A stretch of DNA of 64,000 nucleotides from Flavobacteriales bacterium. Its GTDB lineage: Bacteria > Bacteroidota > Bacteroidia > Flavobacteriales > Flavobacteriaceae. A program made the translations under genes and the position numbers. Below are positions 43,200-53,426 of the stretch, in pieces (the stretch's first letter is position 1; each line of letters opens with the position of its first letter). The stretch spans positions 124,001 to 188,000 of the forward strand of contig JAFLBS010000001.1 of the NCBI GenBank assembly GCA_017303755.1, written 5' to 3'. The notes beneath the pieces were generated by a model. That model was not told the origin of the DNA, searched no databases, and saw nothing but the letters and a program-made list of their open reading frames with translations.

Positions 43200-46127
43200 A
43201 TGAAAAAAGCACTCTTTACTTATCTGTTTTTTTTGGTTACATTATTGAGTAATGCTCAAATTGTAAACATTCCCGATGCCAATTTTAAAGAAACTTTATT
43301 AAATCATTATCCTCCAATTGACACAAATTACGACAATGAAATTCAAGTTAGCGAGGCGTTGAGTGTAAGTGAACTGACTTTAAATTTATACACAACAATA
43401 GATTTAACAGGAATAGAATCTTTCACTAATGTTACAAATCTAGATATAAATTCTTCTAACTACTTGACAAATATAGACTTAACCAACTTGATCAATCTTC
43501 AAAATCTAAACTGTTCATTCAATCACAACTTAACAAGTATAAACTTAAGCAACTTATCAAATTTAACATCAATCAATGTTAATTACAATGATGATTTAAA
43601 TCAAATAAATTTTAATGGAACTACCAACTTAACAACATTCGTCTGTACTAATACTGGTATTAGCTCATTCGATTTTTCTCAAAATAGTAGTTTACAAACT
43701 ATAGATTGCTCTAACAACAATTCTTTAAACACTCTTATTTTAACAAATTTAACTAATCTTCAAAACTTAAATTGCTCTGACAATTACTTTCTAACAAACT
43801 TAGATTTGAGTAACTTAACAAGTTTACAAACTGTTAATTGTTCTGGCTCAGGCCTTACATCTATTACGACAACAGGAGCGAACAGTATAACTCACCTCAA
43901 CTGTTCTAATAATTTTTTGACATCATTAAATGTTACAGGCATGAGCAATCTACAAGTGCTTAATTGTAGTTATAATAAACAATTCAGCAATGTAGGCTTG
44001 ACTAGTTTGGATTTAACTGGCTTAACCAATTTAACGCAACTAAATTGTGGTACAAACTCTATTTCAACACTAGAGGTCTCTCAGTTAACCAATCTTACTT
44101 CTTTGTACTGCGAAAGAAATCTCATTACTTCCTTAACAGTTGCACCTTTGATTAATCTTACCAATTTAAATTGTGCTGTTAATCAAATATCAATACTCGA
44201 TGTTTCAACACTTACAAGTTTACAAACTCTAATTTTTTACCAAAATTTGTTGACAATAATTGATTTAAGCAATCTTATCAACTTGAACCATTTAGACACT
44301 TCTAACAATCCATTAAACAATTTAGATGTTACTAATTTGACTCAATTAACAACCCTATCCTGTTCCGGAAACAATTTAACATCTTTGAATTTAAATAATC
44401 AAACTGAGCTTCAAAGTCTTTATTGCGAAAACAATTTATTAACAACTATTGACCTGTCTAATTGTCCTCTTTTAACATCTATTGGATTAGGTGGCAATCT
44501 TCTCACCTCAATAGATTTAAGTAATCTTACAGCTTCAAATGACTCAACTGTTTCTTATGGCTTATTTTTAGGAGATTCTCCGAATCTAGAATATGTCAAT
44601 TTTAAAAATGAACTTGTTAATTTAAATGATTTGATTTTGATAATGTACGTATACGAGTGCCCAAATCTAAGTTACTTTTGTACCGATGAGAGTAATATCG
44701 CGACTATTCAAGAGATCATGCAAACACAAAATCAGAGCACTGTTAATGTAGGCTCTTACTGCTCATTTGTTCCCGGCGGAATTCACAATACCATTTCGGG
44801 AACTGCAACTTTAGACATCAACAACAACGGTTGTGATACTTCCGATTACCAACCTGATGATTTGAAAATCACAATAAACGACGGAACAACTTCGGGTGCT
44901 ACTTTTTCTAATAATGGTGATTATGCTTTTTACACTCAAACGGGTAGTTTTACACTCACTCCTCAATTTGAAAATCCGTATTTCACTGTTTCGCCAGCAA
45001 CTGTAACTTTAAACTTTCCTACTTTGGATGGGTCTACACAAACTCAAAATTTTTGTATTACACCCAATGGAGTTCATAATGATGTGGATGTAGTGCTGCT
45101 TCCTTTGGAACCTGCTCGTCCCGGATTTGATGCAACTTATCAATTGACTTACAAAAACAAAGGAAACCAAACGCTTTCTGGAACTGTGAATTTTAGTTTT
45201 GATGATGCTATTTTAGATTTTGTAACTGCTAACCCTACCGTTGATTCGCAGGTTGTGAATGTGTTGAGTTGGAACTATTCTAATTTATTGCCTTTTGAAA
45301 GCAGAACGATTCATTTTACTTTGAATGTGAATGCTCCTACCGAAACTCCGCCTGTAAATAATGGTGACGTATTGAATCTTGCTGCTATGATTGAGCCGAT
45401 TGTTACTGACGAAACGCCAGATGACAATGTGTTTAATTTAAATCAAATTGTAGTGGGTTCGTATGATCCGAATGATAAAACTTGTTTAGAAGGAAATGCC
45501 ATTACACCAGAACAAGTTGGTGATTATCTGCATTATTTAATTCGTTTTCAAAATTCTGGAACTGCTCCAGCCGAAAATATCGTAGTAAAAGACATGATTG
45601 ACACCACCAAATTTGACTTGGCTTCGTTACAACTACTATCAACTTCACACCCGCAAGTGACTCGAATTACTGGAAATAAAGTAGAGTTTATTTTTGAAAA
45701 CATTCAACTTCCTGCTGAGCAAGACAACGAACCAGCAAGTCACGGTTACATCGCTTTTAAAATCAGAACCAAAAACAATTTGGTATTAGGAAATACCGTT
45801 TCCAACACAGCCGATATCTATTTTGATTACAACTTTCCGATTATTACCAATACGGCTACAACTACTATTGCTGCTTTGGGAGTTGATGAATTTGAAAATG
45901 CGTCAGTTGTTATGACACCCAACCCAGTAAAAGACAGCTTAACCATTACAGCCGATGATGTGATTACATCGATTCAGATGTATGATGTTCAAGGCCGATT
46001 GATTACTACTCAACTGAACAATGCCAACACTTTTAACTTGGACATGAGTCAACAGAATTTAGGTATTTACTTTGTAAAAGTAATTACTGAAAAGGGTGTG
46101 AAAGTGGAGAAAATAATTAAAAAATAA
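43200..46127 (+). CDS. Secreted LRR protein with T9SS type A sorting domain, copy 2
   Basis: 975 residues with the same layout as copy 1: signal peptide, LRRs (about 60-500), Ig-like domains and T9SS tail ending KVEKIIKK. The stretch from about 44751 to the stop matches 41821-43195 with few differences, while the repeats before it differ. It starts four bases after the stop of copy 1, so both are expressed together. Confidence 0.93.
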   Translation: MKKALFTYLFFLVTLLSNAQIVNIPDANFKETLLNHYPPIDTNYDNEIQVSEALSVSELTLNLYTTIDLTGIESFTNVTNLDINSSNYLTNIDLTNLINLQNLNCSFNHNLTSINLSNLSNLTSINVNYNDDLNQINFNGTTNLTTFVCTNTGISSFDFSQNSSLQTIDCSNNNSLNTLILTNLTNLQNLNCSDNYFLTNLDLSNLTSLQTVNCSGSGLTSITTTGANSITHLNCSNNFLTSLNVTGMSNLQVLNCSYNKQFSNVGLTSLDLTGLTNLTQLNCGTNSISTLEVSQLTNLTSLYCERNLITSLTVAPLINLTNLNCAVNQISILDVSTLTSLQTLIFYQNLLTIIDLSNLINLNHLDTSNNPLNNLDVTNLTQLTTLSCSGNNLTSLNLNNQTELQSLYCENNLLTTIDLSNCPLLTSIGLGGNLLTSIDLSNLTASNDSTVSYGLFLGDSPNLEYVNFKNELVNLNDLILIMYVYECPNLSYFCTDESNIATIQEIMQTQNQSTVNVGSYCSFVPGGIHNTISGTATLDINNNGCDTSDYQPDDLKITINDGTTSGATFSNNGDYAFYTQTGSFTLTPQFENPYFTVSPATVTLNFPTLDGSTQTQNFCITPNGVHNDVDVVLLPLEPARPGFDATYQLTYKNKGNQTLSGTVNFSFDDAILDFVTANPTVDSQVVNVLSWNYSNLLPFESRTIHFTLNVNAPTETPPVNNGDVLNLAAMIEPIVTDETPDDNVFNLNQIVVGSYDPNDKTCLEGNAITPEQVGDYLHYLIRFQNSGTAPAENIVVKDMIDTTKFDLASLQLLSTSHPQVTRITGNKVEFIFENIQLPAEQDNEPASHGYIAFKIRTKNNLVLGNTVSNTADIYFDYNFPIITNTATTTIAALGVDEFENASVVMTPNPVKDSLTITADDVITSIQMYDVQGRLITTQLNNANTFNLDMSQQNLGIYFVKVITEKGVKVEKIIKK

Positions 46128-46157
46128 CAAAATTGCTTCGTGCATCGCAATAAACAA

Positions 46158-46520
46158 ATGAAAAAATACTTTATACAAAAAGCGCCTTTTGTAGTTCCGA
46201 CTACGGATGGCAAATTAATTGAAGAGCATCACGGAATTCCGACTACGGGAAATGCCGAAATTTCTATTGCGCACATGATTGCGCCACCCAAATGGAGCGA
46301 ACCGTTTCAAACGCCCGAATTTGAGGAATACACTTATATTATCTCTGGGAAAAAACAATTTATAATTGAAGGTGAAACCGTAATTTTAGAAGCGGGACAA
46401 TCCATCAAAATTGAGAAAAACACGCGTGTTCAATATTCGAATCCGTTTGATGAACCGTGTGAATACATTGCGATTTGTAAACCGGCTTTTGATTTTGAGA
46501 AAGTGCATCGGGAAGAGTAG
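46158..46520 (+). CDS. Cupin domain protein
   Basis: 120 residues from the ATG at 46158 (MKKYFIQKAPFVVP); six upstream in-frame codons are unlikely. Single beta-barrel with PEFEEYTYIISGKKQFIIEGE and GQSIKIEKNTRVQYSNP. The first cupin motif has Glu-Glu-Tyr where metal-binding His would normally stand, so metal use is uncertain. Substrate unknown. Confidence 0.85.
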   Translation: MKKYFIQKAPFVVPTTDGKLIEEHHGIPTTGNAEISIAHMIAPPKWSEPFQTPEFEEYTYIISGKKQFIIEGETVILEAGQSIKIEKNTRVQYSNPFDEPCEYIAICKPAFDFEKVHREE

Positions 46521-46665
46521 TTTTTGTATACTGTACATTGTAGAATGTATACTGCTTGCTTTCGCTTTGCTTCTTTCAGTCACAATCATTCATTTATTTT
46601 TATTTGCCACAGATGCACTGATTTTGTTGTGCACTAAATGTCATCTATGGAAACCTGAATTGAAC

Positions 46666-46745
46666 TAGCCCAGATAGCAGTGGAAAGCCTTTTGAAATGG
46701 AAAACCAATTTTTGTTGTTTTTGAGAAGCGACCAACGGAAGCTTA
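46666..46745. repeat. Flavobacterial interspersed repeat, copy B (degenerate)
   Basis: TAGCCCAGATAGCAGTGGAAAGCC matches the head of copies A and C; the tail (CAACGGAAGC) is only partly kept. The remaining part of this 338-base gap (46521-46858) holds a direct repeat TGTATACTG and a CAGTTTT microsatellite at about 46819-46848. Confidence 0.55.
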
Positions 46746-46858
46746 TGAAAAACATACAAAAATGGTTTGGAATGAAAAAGCTTGAAACGAATAGCTGGAT
46801 TAGCTTCTGATGAAAGTTTTCAGTCGCAGTTTTCAGTTTTCAGTTTTGTACAATGAAA

Positions 46859-48202
46859 TTATTCCTTTAATAGCGAAATTATTTTATTTTCGACTTCTTC
46901 GCTGTTCCATTTTTCTTCGATGTTGGGCATTTTCATGACTTCTTCCATGATTTTATTTTGGAAATCACCTAACGCCAGAGCTTCGGAATACGGATGCAAA
47001 CTGAATGTCACGCGACTGTACAACGGCAACCATTTATCAGGATGTTTGTCGGAGAACCATTTTTCGATTTTCTTTTGTAACAAGAATTGCGCATCGGCGG
47101 TTTTGGTACTCATTTCGACAAAATTGCGTCGGGAAAGTTCGGCAATCGCATCAGCATTAGGTTTACGTGATTTTTGGTATTCGGAAAACACTTTCTTCCA
47201 ATCGTCGCCGTATTTACTGATCATTTCGTTAAGAACAGTAATATCTTCAAAACCTGCGTTCATTCCTTGTCCGTAAAAAGGCACAATGGCGTGCGCTGAG
47301 TCGCCAATTAGCGCCACTTTGTCTTCGAACGTCCACGGATAGCATTTCATAATCGCCAAATAACTCGTTGGATTTTTGAAGAAATCTTTGACTAAATCGG
47401 GAATAACTTCTTTGGTATCGGGGAAAAATTCGGCGAAAAATTCAACTAAAGTAGCTTCGTCTTTGAGTTGCTCGAACGAATTTTCACCTTCAAAAGGCAT
47501 GAACAACGTACAGGTAAACGAACCGTCTAAATTGGACAATGCCATGAGCATGAAATTGCCTCTAGGCCAAATATGGAGCGAGTTTTTATCGATTTTATGT
47601 GTTCCGTCGGGATTGGCGGGAATGTGTAATTCTTTGTAGCCCAACTTCATGAATTCTTGCGAATAATCGAACATACTTTGACGTTGCATGCGGTGGCGAA
47701 TTCGGGAAAAAGCACCATCGGCGCCGAAGACTTTATCGTATTTTAAGTCGGTCCACGCACCTCTTTCGGTTTCACCTATATGAAGAGTTGCGTCGGCCAA
47801 GGTTACATCCCAAATTCGGTATTCAAAAAAGAATTCTACTCCGGCTTCTTCGGCTAAATCGATCATTCTGCGGTTTAAAACACCACGTGAAAGCGAGAAA
47901 ATGGCTTCGCCTTCCTTGCCGTAGTATTGATAGTTGAGTTGGCCGTCTTTGAGGTGAATGGCACGTTTGTCTACTGGAATTCCGATTTTGCGGATTTCAT
48001 CGTCGAGACCAACGTCTTCCATGGCTTTCCAACCGCGGTGCGACATGACTAAGTTGATGGAACGACCCGAAAACTCAACGGTTCTGATATCAGGACTTCG
48101 GTCGTAAACGTGAACCGTGTGACCGAGTTTTTTTAGGTAGATTGCCAGTAACGTTCCGACTAAACCCGAACCTACAACGGCAATTTTTTGGGGTGTTTGC
48201 AT
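46859..48202 (-). CDS. kmo: Kynurenine 3-monooxygenase
   Basis: 447-residue FAD monooxygenase converting kynurenine to 3-hydroxykynurenine. The dinucleotide fold GSGLVGTLLAIYLKKLG (about 11-27), GADGAFSRIRHRM and the FAD motif GDSAHAIVPFYGQGMNAGFED are present, matching Kmo in length and wording. It is 6.5 kb from kynU in the same direction, with unrelated genes between, so it is not in one operon with it. Confidence 0.95.
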   Translation of the reverse strand: MQTPQKIAVVGSGLVGTLLAIYLKKLGHTVHVYDRSPDIRTVEFSGRSINLVMSHRGWKAMEDVGLDDEIRKIGIPVDKRAIHLKDGQLNYQYYGKEGEAIFSLSRGVLNRRMIDLAEEAGVEFFFEYRIWDVTLADATLHIGETERGAWTDLKYDKVFGADGAFSRIRHRMQRQSMFDYSQEFMKLGYKELHIPANPDGTHKIDKNSLHIWPRGNFMLMALSNLDGSFTCTLFMPFEGENSFEQLKDEATLVEFFAEFFPDTKEVIPDLVKDFFKNPTSYLAIMKCYPWTFEDKVALIGDSAHAIVPFYGQGMNAGFEDITVLNEMISKYGDDWKKVFSEYQKSRKPNADAIAELSRRNFVEMSTKTADAQFLLQKKIEKWFSDKHPDKWLPLYSRVTFSLHPYSEALALGDFQNKIMEEVMKMPNIEEKWNSEEVENKIISLLKE

Positions 48203-48224
48203 TGGATTACAATAAGCGGTTGTG

Positions 48225-48232
48225 CAAATTTA
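48225..48232 (-). promoter_or_regulatory. Possible -7 box of kmo
   Basis: TAAATTTG on the minus strand, 22 bases before the kmo start; no -33 TTG at normal distance. Confidence 0.4.
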
Positions 48233-48280
48233 TTGAAATTAGACACGAATTTCACGAATTCACACTAATTATTTCAAAAA

Positions 48281-50674
48281 TTAAAGTCCTCTTTTCGGTT
48301 TGAAAACCAATTTAGTAGACGTTGCGATAATTTCTTTTTTGTTCATCTTCATTTTTCTGAATTTTCCTTGCGCGTACATTTCGGCTTGGTCATCGTAATG
48401 TTCGCTGGTTGGCACGCCTGATTGCCCAGTTGGGAGAATACTCACACTGTTTTCCACATCTGAAAAATCGATGATTCTTCGTGTTGATGGTCCGGCGGTT
48501 ACTTTGTAAATTCCGTCGCCTGTCATTGGAAAAATAAGGTTATTGATGACTTCATTGGCACCGTCTACTTCAAAAGTTCCCACATTAAAATAACCACTTA
48601 ACGCTTTTACTTTTCCGAGTGGATGTTGGTGTTCTAAGGTGTGCACTTTGCCCCATTTCCAAGCTGAAAAATCATTTCCTAATTGTTTTTCAAGTTCAAC
48701 AATAGCTTCTTTGAAAGAACGATTTAAAATTTCGGTGCGGGTTTCTTTTTTGTCTGTTGTCGAGGTATCATCCCACCAAGGAGAAGTTTCATTTTGGCTT
48801 TGACTGGCGATAGTTTGTTTCATGATATGAGTTCCGAGAAAAGCGGCAAAATTGTCTTTTCCTAACTCGTCTTGAAAGGTATTTTTAAGATAACAATAGA
48901 GCCATTTGGTGTAAATGGTGGGTGCAATTTCTGATTGTAAATTGGAGCCTGACCATTTTTGAATGGTTGTTAAAGCTGTTTTTTCATTGGTATTTAAATT
49001 GTTTCGATCGATGACTTTTGCCCAGCTTTTTACTACATTCGGACTGACAGCAGAAGTATTATCCAAAATCATTTTTTGAACATCGATAGAAGTCCAGTTG
49101 TTTTTGGGTTCGAGTAAGGTTGAAATTCGTTTGGCACGATCTTCTGGCAGATAATAACCTGGATACAAATAGCCATCAACAGCTTCGGGTTGATTATTGG
49201 ATGAATACACATAATGCCATGGCGGATTGATGGCTGAAGGGTTTTTCGAAAATGGTAAAAATTCTTTCTTATCATCGATGCCGTTACTTCCGTTTAAAAT
49301 AAAATTCGGGTTGACCGATTTGTCCATTTTATACAATTTCCCAGAAGTGATCCAAGCGATATTATTTTGTGAATCGCCGTACATTACGTTTAAACCTGGT
49401 GCGTGAATGAGTCCTACTTTAGAATAAAAATCAGACACATTTTTGGCATGACAAAGTCCGTACACCGCATCTAAAATTTGATTTTTTTGTTGGGTGTAAA
49501 TCCACGACATAGCGATTGGTTTTGTGGATGACAAGGTAGAAAGCAAATCCTTCATAATTGGACCGTGAACCGATTCTTTTACATTTAAAGTGACTGAAGT
49601 GCTGTCTTTGACTTTGATGATTTTTTTTCGGATGGAATACTCTTTGTAACTGTCGCCTATTTTATATTGATTGGTGTTTTGCGGGTTTTCTTCTTCTTCA
49701 AACAAATCCAAATCGTCGTTTTCAAACATGGTCAAACCATAAGCGTAATTACGGTTGTGGCCTAGTAATGGAAATGGAGTTCCAGCCAAATAATAACCGT
49801 ACATTTCATAATCGGGAGTAACAATGTGCGCTTCGTACCACGTACACGGTTGCGAAAACCCGATGTGCGGATCGTTGGCAAAAATTACTTTTCCGTTTTT
49901 TGTTTTTTGAGCGCCGATTACCCAACTGTTGCTTCCGATAAAAGGTGGAATTGGAGAATCGTCGAGCAGACTTGAAATAGATTTTGAAATTTCAGTATAA
50001 TCATTGACTTCACCTTTATAGTTTTTGAGTTGGGTTTTACCAAGAGATCCATCGATTCCGAAATCTTTTAAGTAATCCACTCCGAATTTATCTCGAATAT
50101 CAGTAAGAAGTGGATCTGTTTTTTGTGCCATTGCGAAACTGAACGACATGAATCCGAAGATATTATAAACGTCTTTTAACGTGTATTTTTCTTTTTCAAT
50201 TCCGATGAGTTCGAATTCGAGTGGTGTTTTACCCTTTTCAATAAATTGATTGACGCCATCAAGATACGCCATTGCTAATTTATAGGTTTCGGAATTTTTA
50301 TCTAGTTGTGCAATTGCTTTTTCTGAATTTTCATCGATGCCAACACCTGCAAAAAAACGATCATTCGGTAATGCTTTTGAGCCAAAAAGTTCGGACAATC
50401 TTCCGGGCGCGATTCGACGCATAAGTTCCATTTGCCACAATCGGTCTTGCGCATGAACGTAGCCCAAAACGGTTAATGCATCTTTTTGGGAATTAGCATA
50501 AATATGCGGAACGCCGTAATCATCAAAATAGACTGTTGTTTCTTTTGAAATTCCATTTAGTGCAATTTCACCATCATAGCTTGGTTTTTTATATTTAGTG
50601 TAAGCAAAAGTTGAAATAACTAAAGCAAATATTAAAAAAAGAAGAACAAAACTGATTTTTTTAAGCTTTTTCAT
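48281..50674 (-). CDS. Penicillin acylase family (Ntn) hydrolase
   Basis: 797 residues with an N-terminal membrane/signal segment (about 7-26). Alpha-subunit motifs: GVPHIYANSQKDALTVLGYVHAQDRLWQMELMRR. The predicted autocatalytic cleavage point and N-terminal nucleophile is Ser248 in IGSNSWVIG, followed by FANDPHIGF and TPFPLLGHNR. A periplasmic acyl-amide hydrolase of unknown substrate; homologs include homoserine-lactone and beta-lactam acylases, so substrate cannot be named. Confidence 0.94.
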   Translation of the reverse strand: MKKLKKISFVLLFLIFALVISTFAYTKYKKPSYDGEIALNGISKETTVYFDDYGVPHIYANSQKDALTVLGYVHAQDRLWQMELMRRIAPGRLSELFGSKALPNDRFFAGVGIDENSEKAIAQLDKNSETYKLAMAYLDGVNQFIEKGKTPLEFELIGIEKEKYTLKDVYNIFGFMSFSFAMAQKTDPLLTDIRDKFGVDYLKDFGIDGSLGKTQLKNYKGEVNDYTEISKSISSLLDDSPIPPFIGSNSWVIGAQKTKNGKVIFANDPHIGFSQPCTWYEAHIVTPDYEMYGYYLAGTPFPLLGHNRNYAYGLTMFENDDLDLFEEEENPQNTNQYKIGDSYKEYSIRKKIIKVKDSTSVTLNVKESVHGPIMKDLLSTLSSTKPIAMSWIYTQQKNQILDAVYGLCHAKNVSDFYSKVGLIHAPGLNVMYGDSQNNIAWITSGKLYKMDKSVNPNFILNGSNGIDDKKEFLPFSKNPSAINPPWHYVYSSNNQPEAVDGYLYPGYYLPEDRAKRISTLLEPKNNWTSIDVQKMILDNTSAVSPNVVKSWAKVIDRNNLNTNEKTALTTIQKWSGSNLQSEIAPTIYTKWLYCYLKNTFQDELGKDNFAAFLGTHIMKQTIASQSQNETSPWWDDTSTTDKKETRTEILNRSFKEAIVELEKQLGNDFSAWKWGKVHTLEHQHPLGKVKALSGYFNVGTFEVDGANEVINNLIFPMTGDGIYKVTAGPSTRRIIDFSDVENSVSILPTGQSGVPTSEHYDDQAEMYAQGKFRKMKMNKKEIIATSTKLVFKPKRGL

Positions 50675-50693
50675 TTGAGGGAAATTGGTTACT

Positions 50694-50701
50694 CAAAGCT
50701 A
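50694..50701 (-). promoter_or_regulatory. Possible -7 box of the acylase gene
   Basis: TAGCTTTG on the minus strand fits TAnnTTTG, 19 bases before the ATG at 50674; no -33 element visible. Confidence 0.4.
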
Positions 50702-50724
50702 CTTAATTATTGGGAATTATTCAT

Positions 50725-50764
50725 AAAAAAATGTGCCTAAAATCAAGATGATTTCAAGCACATT
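50725..50764 (-). terminator. Intrinsic terminator of the Gly-zipper lipoprotein gene
   Basis: A 16-bp imperfect stem (outer arms AATGTGC/GCACATT, inner arms TTGAAATCA/TGATTTTAG) with a TCT loop, followed by seven Ts on the minus strand, 22 bases beyond the stop. Confidence 0.85.
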
Positions 50765-50785
50765 CACAATTATAGTGGGGCATTA

Positions 50786-51208
50786 CTATTTCTTCTTTTT
50801 GTCATCTATAATGGCGCCCGTTCCAGCGCCAACACCAGCACCAACCAAACCACCAATTATCGCACCTTCTCCTTTTTTCTTACTTACTATGGCTCCAGTT
50901 GCAGCTCCAACTCCAGCGCCAATTACCGCTCCTTTTGCAGCTCCACTCCATCCTTTTTTCTTGGTTGTAGTTGTGGTTGTTGAATTAGATCCTGAAGATT
51001 GATTAACATAAACGACTTCTTTTTCTTTTTCAGCTTTGGCTACTTCTTGATTCATTGAGTCAATGATTCTTTGTTTCTCCATTACGACTTTCATAGAATC
51101 AACTACTTTTTGCTTTTGATCCTCTAAAGTTGAAGCTTGTTCATTAGTGTTTTTACAAGAGGTTAGTAACAGAGTTAAAAACGATGCGTATAAAAATAAA
51201 TTTTTCAT
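50786..51208 (-). CDS. Glycine-zipper lipoprotein (YMGG-like)
   Basis: 140 residues with lipobox LLLTSC, a helical Lys/Glu/Gln-rich region (about 24-75) and two glycine-zipper segments (GAVIGAGVGAATGAIV and GGLVGAGVGAGTGAII) separated by a basic KKKGEG turn. Such helices insert in or pack on a membrane. Monocistronic with a strong terminator; precise role unknown. Confidence 0.88.
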   Translation of the reverse strand: MKNLFLYASFLTLLLTSCKNTNEQASTLEDQKQKVVDSMKVVMEKQRIIDSMNQEVAKAEKEKEVVYVNQSSGSNSTTTTTTKKKGWSGAAKGAVIGAGVGAATGAIVSKKKGEGAIIGGLVGAGVGAGTGAIIDDKKKK

Positions 51209-51409
51209 GATACTTTTGTTTAAAATTAATAATACAAAGTAAACACTTCACAATTATTATCCATTTACAGAATTTCAATTAAGATTTACAGAATTTCAAT
51301 TCAATGGATTAAAAACAATAAAAAGCTTAATTAATTAGCATTAAATCTATTTTTTTGTTAAAATTCAAAAAATAACACCCTTAATCCAATCGTTTGACCG
51401 CTTATTTTA

Positions 51410-51417
51410 TATATTTG
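51410..51417 (+). promoter_or_regulatory. -7 box of the choice-of-anchor J gene
   Basis: TATATTTG fits TAnnTTTG exactly; an upstream TTG at 51394-51396 is 13 bases away, shorter than usual. Predicted leader about 35 bases. Confidence 0.5.
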
Positions 51418-51455
51418 CAGTAGTTTTTAAACATATTAACATTAACAACACGCTT

Positions 51456-52262
51456 ATGAGAAAAATTTACTTATCTTTTTTATTGGCTATTTGCTCTTTC
51501 AGTTATGGTCAATTTTCTGAGAACTTTGATGCTGCTACTAGCATTCCTGCAGGTTGGACATCTTACAGAGGTACGAATGGATTAGGTTCAGCTTTTGATT
51601 GGACTTTTATTGCTACTGCAAGAAACTATAGTCCACCGAACTCCGCATTTGTTCGTTATGAGGCAAATACTGGCGGTGTAAATGAAGATTGGTTAGTGAC
51701 TCCTTTGATCAACCTTACCAATTATACTGGTGTGAATTTGGCTTTTTATGGAGGTCAGCAATACACGGCTGCCTACACCACTACTTATGAAATTAAAGTA
51801 TCTACAACTTCACAAACTGATATGGCAAGTTTTACAACTGAGGCATTTTATACAGAAGCAGATTTTGCAAGCACTGGTATTGCAGCTTTTGTAGCCGCAG
51901 ATTTAAAGACTGTGGATTTGAGTGCCTATGACGGGCAACAAATTTACATTGCTTTTGTAATGTCTCAAGACGATGGTGACAATTGGTTCATTGATGATGT
52001 TGCAGTAACTGGAACATTGAGTAATGTTGATTTTGAATCAACAATAAATAATGTTTATCCAAATCCAACAACGGGTATTGTTACTATTCAACACAATGAA
52101 GCAATAGAATCAGCAAAAGTGATTGGATTATTAGGTAATGTTGTTAAATCATTTTCAAACACAAACACTATTGATTTGAGCGATTTGAATTCAGGAACTT
52201 ACCTCATTAATATAATTACTGAAAGTGGCAAAACAACCACTCGAAAAGTAGTAAAACAGTAA
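51456..52262 (+). CDS. Secreted choice-of-anchor J protein with T9SS type A tail
   Basis: 268 residues: signal peptide (about 1-18, SYGQ), a carbohydrate/protein-binding jelly-roll of the choice-of-anchor J type (about 19-188; FSENFDAATSIPAGWTSY, WLVTPLINL, FIDDVAVTG), and a T9SS type A tail (about 200-268; VYPNPTTGIVTI, NSGTYLINI). Exported to the surface or medium. Confidence 0.92.
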   Translation: MRKIYLSFLLAICSFSYGQFSENFDAATSIPAGWTSYRGTNGLGSAFDWTFIATARNYSPPNSAFVRYEANTGGVNEDWLVTPLINLTNYTGVNLAFYGGQQYTAAYTTTYEIKVSTTSQTDMASFTTEAFYTEADFASTGIAAFVAADLKTVDLSAYDGQQIYIAFVMSQDDGDNWFIDDVAVTGTLSNVDFESTINNVYPNPTTGIVTIQHNEAIESAKVIGLLGNVVKSFSNTNTIDLSDLNSGTYLINIITESGKTTTRKVVKQ

Positions 52263-52280
52263 CCTATTAGACACAAAGTT

Positions 52281-52315
52281 AAAGAGTCCGGTTATGAATA
52301 ACGGACTCTTTTTTT
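52281..52315 (+). terminator. Intrinsic terminator after the choice-of-anchor J gene
   Basis: AAAGAGTCCG and CGGACTCTTT form a 10-bp stem with an 11-base loop followed by Ts, between convergent genes. Confidence 0.9.
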
Positions 52316-52320
52316 ATGTT

Positions 52321-53400
52321 TTAAAAAATAATTTTATTTCCCACATTCAACCCATTATTTTGAGCCAAAACTCCACACATGTGGAAGAGCATTCTTGCTC
52401 CAACATTTCCATCCCAGTCATCGTTTTCACCTGGAGCGACTTCTACTAAATCAAATCCAATAATTTCTTTTCCGCTTTCAGCCAGCTTATTGAATAAATA
52501 AGTAGCTTGTTCGAATGAAAATCCTCCTGGCACAGGAGTTCCTGTATTAGGACAATACCATGGGTACATTCCGTCTATATCAAAACTAATGCAAACCTTT
52601 TGAGGTAGAGCAGCAATAATTGTCTCGCATTGTTGTTGCCACGTTTTTCCTTCGAAAGTTTCTTTTTTCAAATCTGAATCGGTATGCACAAGAACTCTTC
52701 CGTTGGATTGTTGAACCACATCTACTTCTTGTTCGCAGAAATCACGAATTCCTACTTGTACAATTTTAGAAATTTGAGGCAATTGTAGTGCATTATACAT
52801 AATTGATGCATGCGAATAAGTAAAACCTTCATAAGCAATTCGCAAATCCATGTGCGCATCCAAATGCAGGATTCCGAAATTATCGTGTTTTGTAGCTAAT
52901 GCTTCGTAATATCCTAAAGGTGTAGAGTGATCACCGCCCAACAAAACCACTTTCTTACCTTGATTCATCCAGTGCAAAACGGTTTCTTTTACTTCAGTAT
53001 GCAAGTCGCGACATACCTTATTGATTGTTACTAAATCGGATTGTAAAGTTGGTATTTCACTCACGTCCAATCCGCCTTCTAAAGCTTCAATTATGGGCTG
53101 AGCTAATGCTTTATACTTGTTAGAATTATTCTTCCAAGTTTCTGGAATTTCAGCATAATAGATACCGAGTTTCCATAATTCGGGAAAATCTTGATGATTC
53201 AAATCGACTTGAAACGAAGCATCTAGAATTGCTTCTGGACCATCAGATGCGCCAGCGCCATAACTTACTGTTACTTCCCAAGGAACTGGAATTACGATAA
53301 TTTCGGATTGTTCGGAAGAAAAAGGCAACCCAAAAATGGTTGCATCAGCTAAACCTGGTTGCGATGGATCAAATGAATTGATGATTTCTTGTTTTGTCAT
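52321..53400 (-). CDS. Arginase/agmatinase-family hydrolase
   Basis: 359 residues of the ureohydrolase fold. Metal-binding motifs GGDHSTPLGYYEAL, LDAHMDLR and SFDIDGMYPWYCPNTGTPVPGG are present. The last normally reads S-x-D-x-D-x-x-D-P; here the third Asp is Tyr, while both metal-binding Asp are kept. The gene lies 26 bases after kynU and is probably co-transcribed with it. Substrate not readable from sequence: arginine/agmatine, formiminoglutamate or another guanidine/amide compound. Confidence 0.9.
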   Translation of the reverse strand: MTKQEIINSFDPSQPGLADATIFGLPFSSEQSEIIVIPVPWEVTVSYGAGASDGPEAILDASFQVDLNHQDFPELWKLGIYYAEIPETWKNNSNKYKALAQPIIEALEGGLDVSEIPTLQSDLVTINKVCRDLHTEVKETVLHWMNQGKKVVLLGGDHSTPLGYYEALATKHDNFGILHLDAHMDLRIAYEGFTYSHASIMYNALQLPQISKIVQVGIRDFCEQEVDVVQQSNGRVLVHTDSDLKKETFEGKTWQQQCETIIAALPQKVCISFDIDGMYPWYCPNTGTPVPGGFSFEQATYLFNKLAESGKEIIGFDLVEVAPGENDDWDGNVGARMLFHMCGVLAQNNGLNVGNKIIF

Positions 53401-53426
53401 AGCTATTGAAAAGATAACTTGAATTA

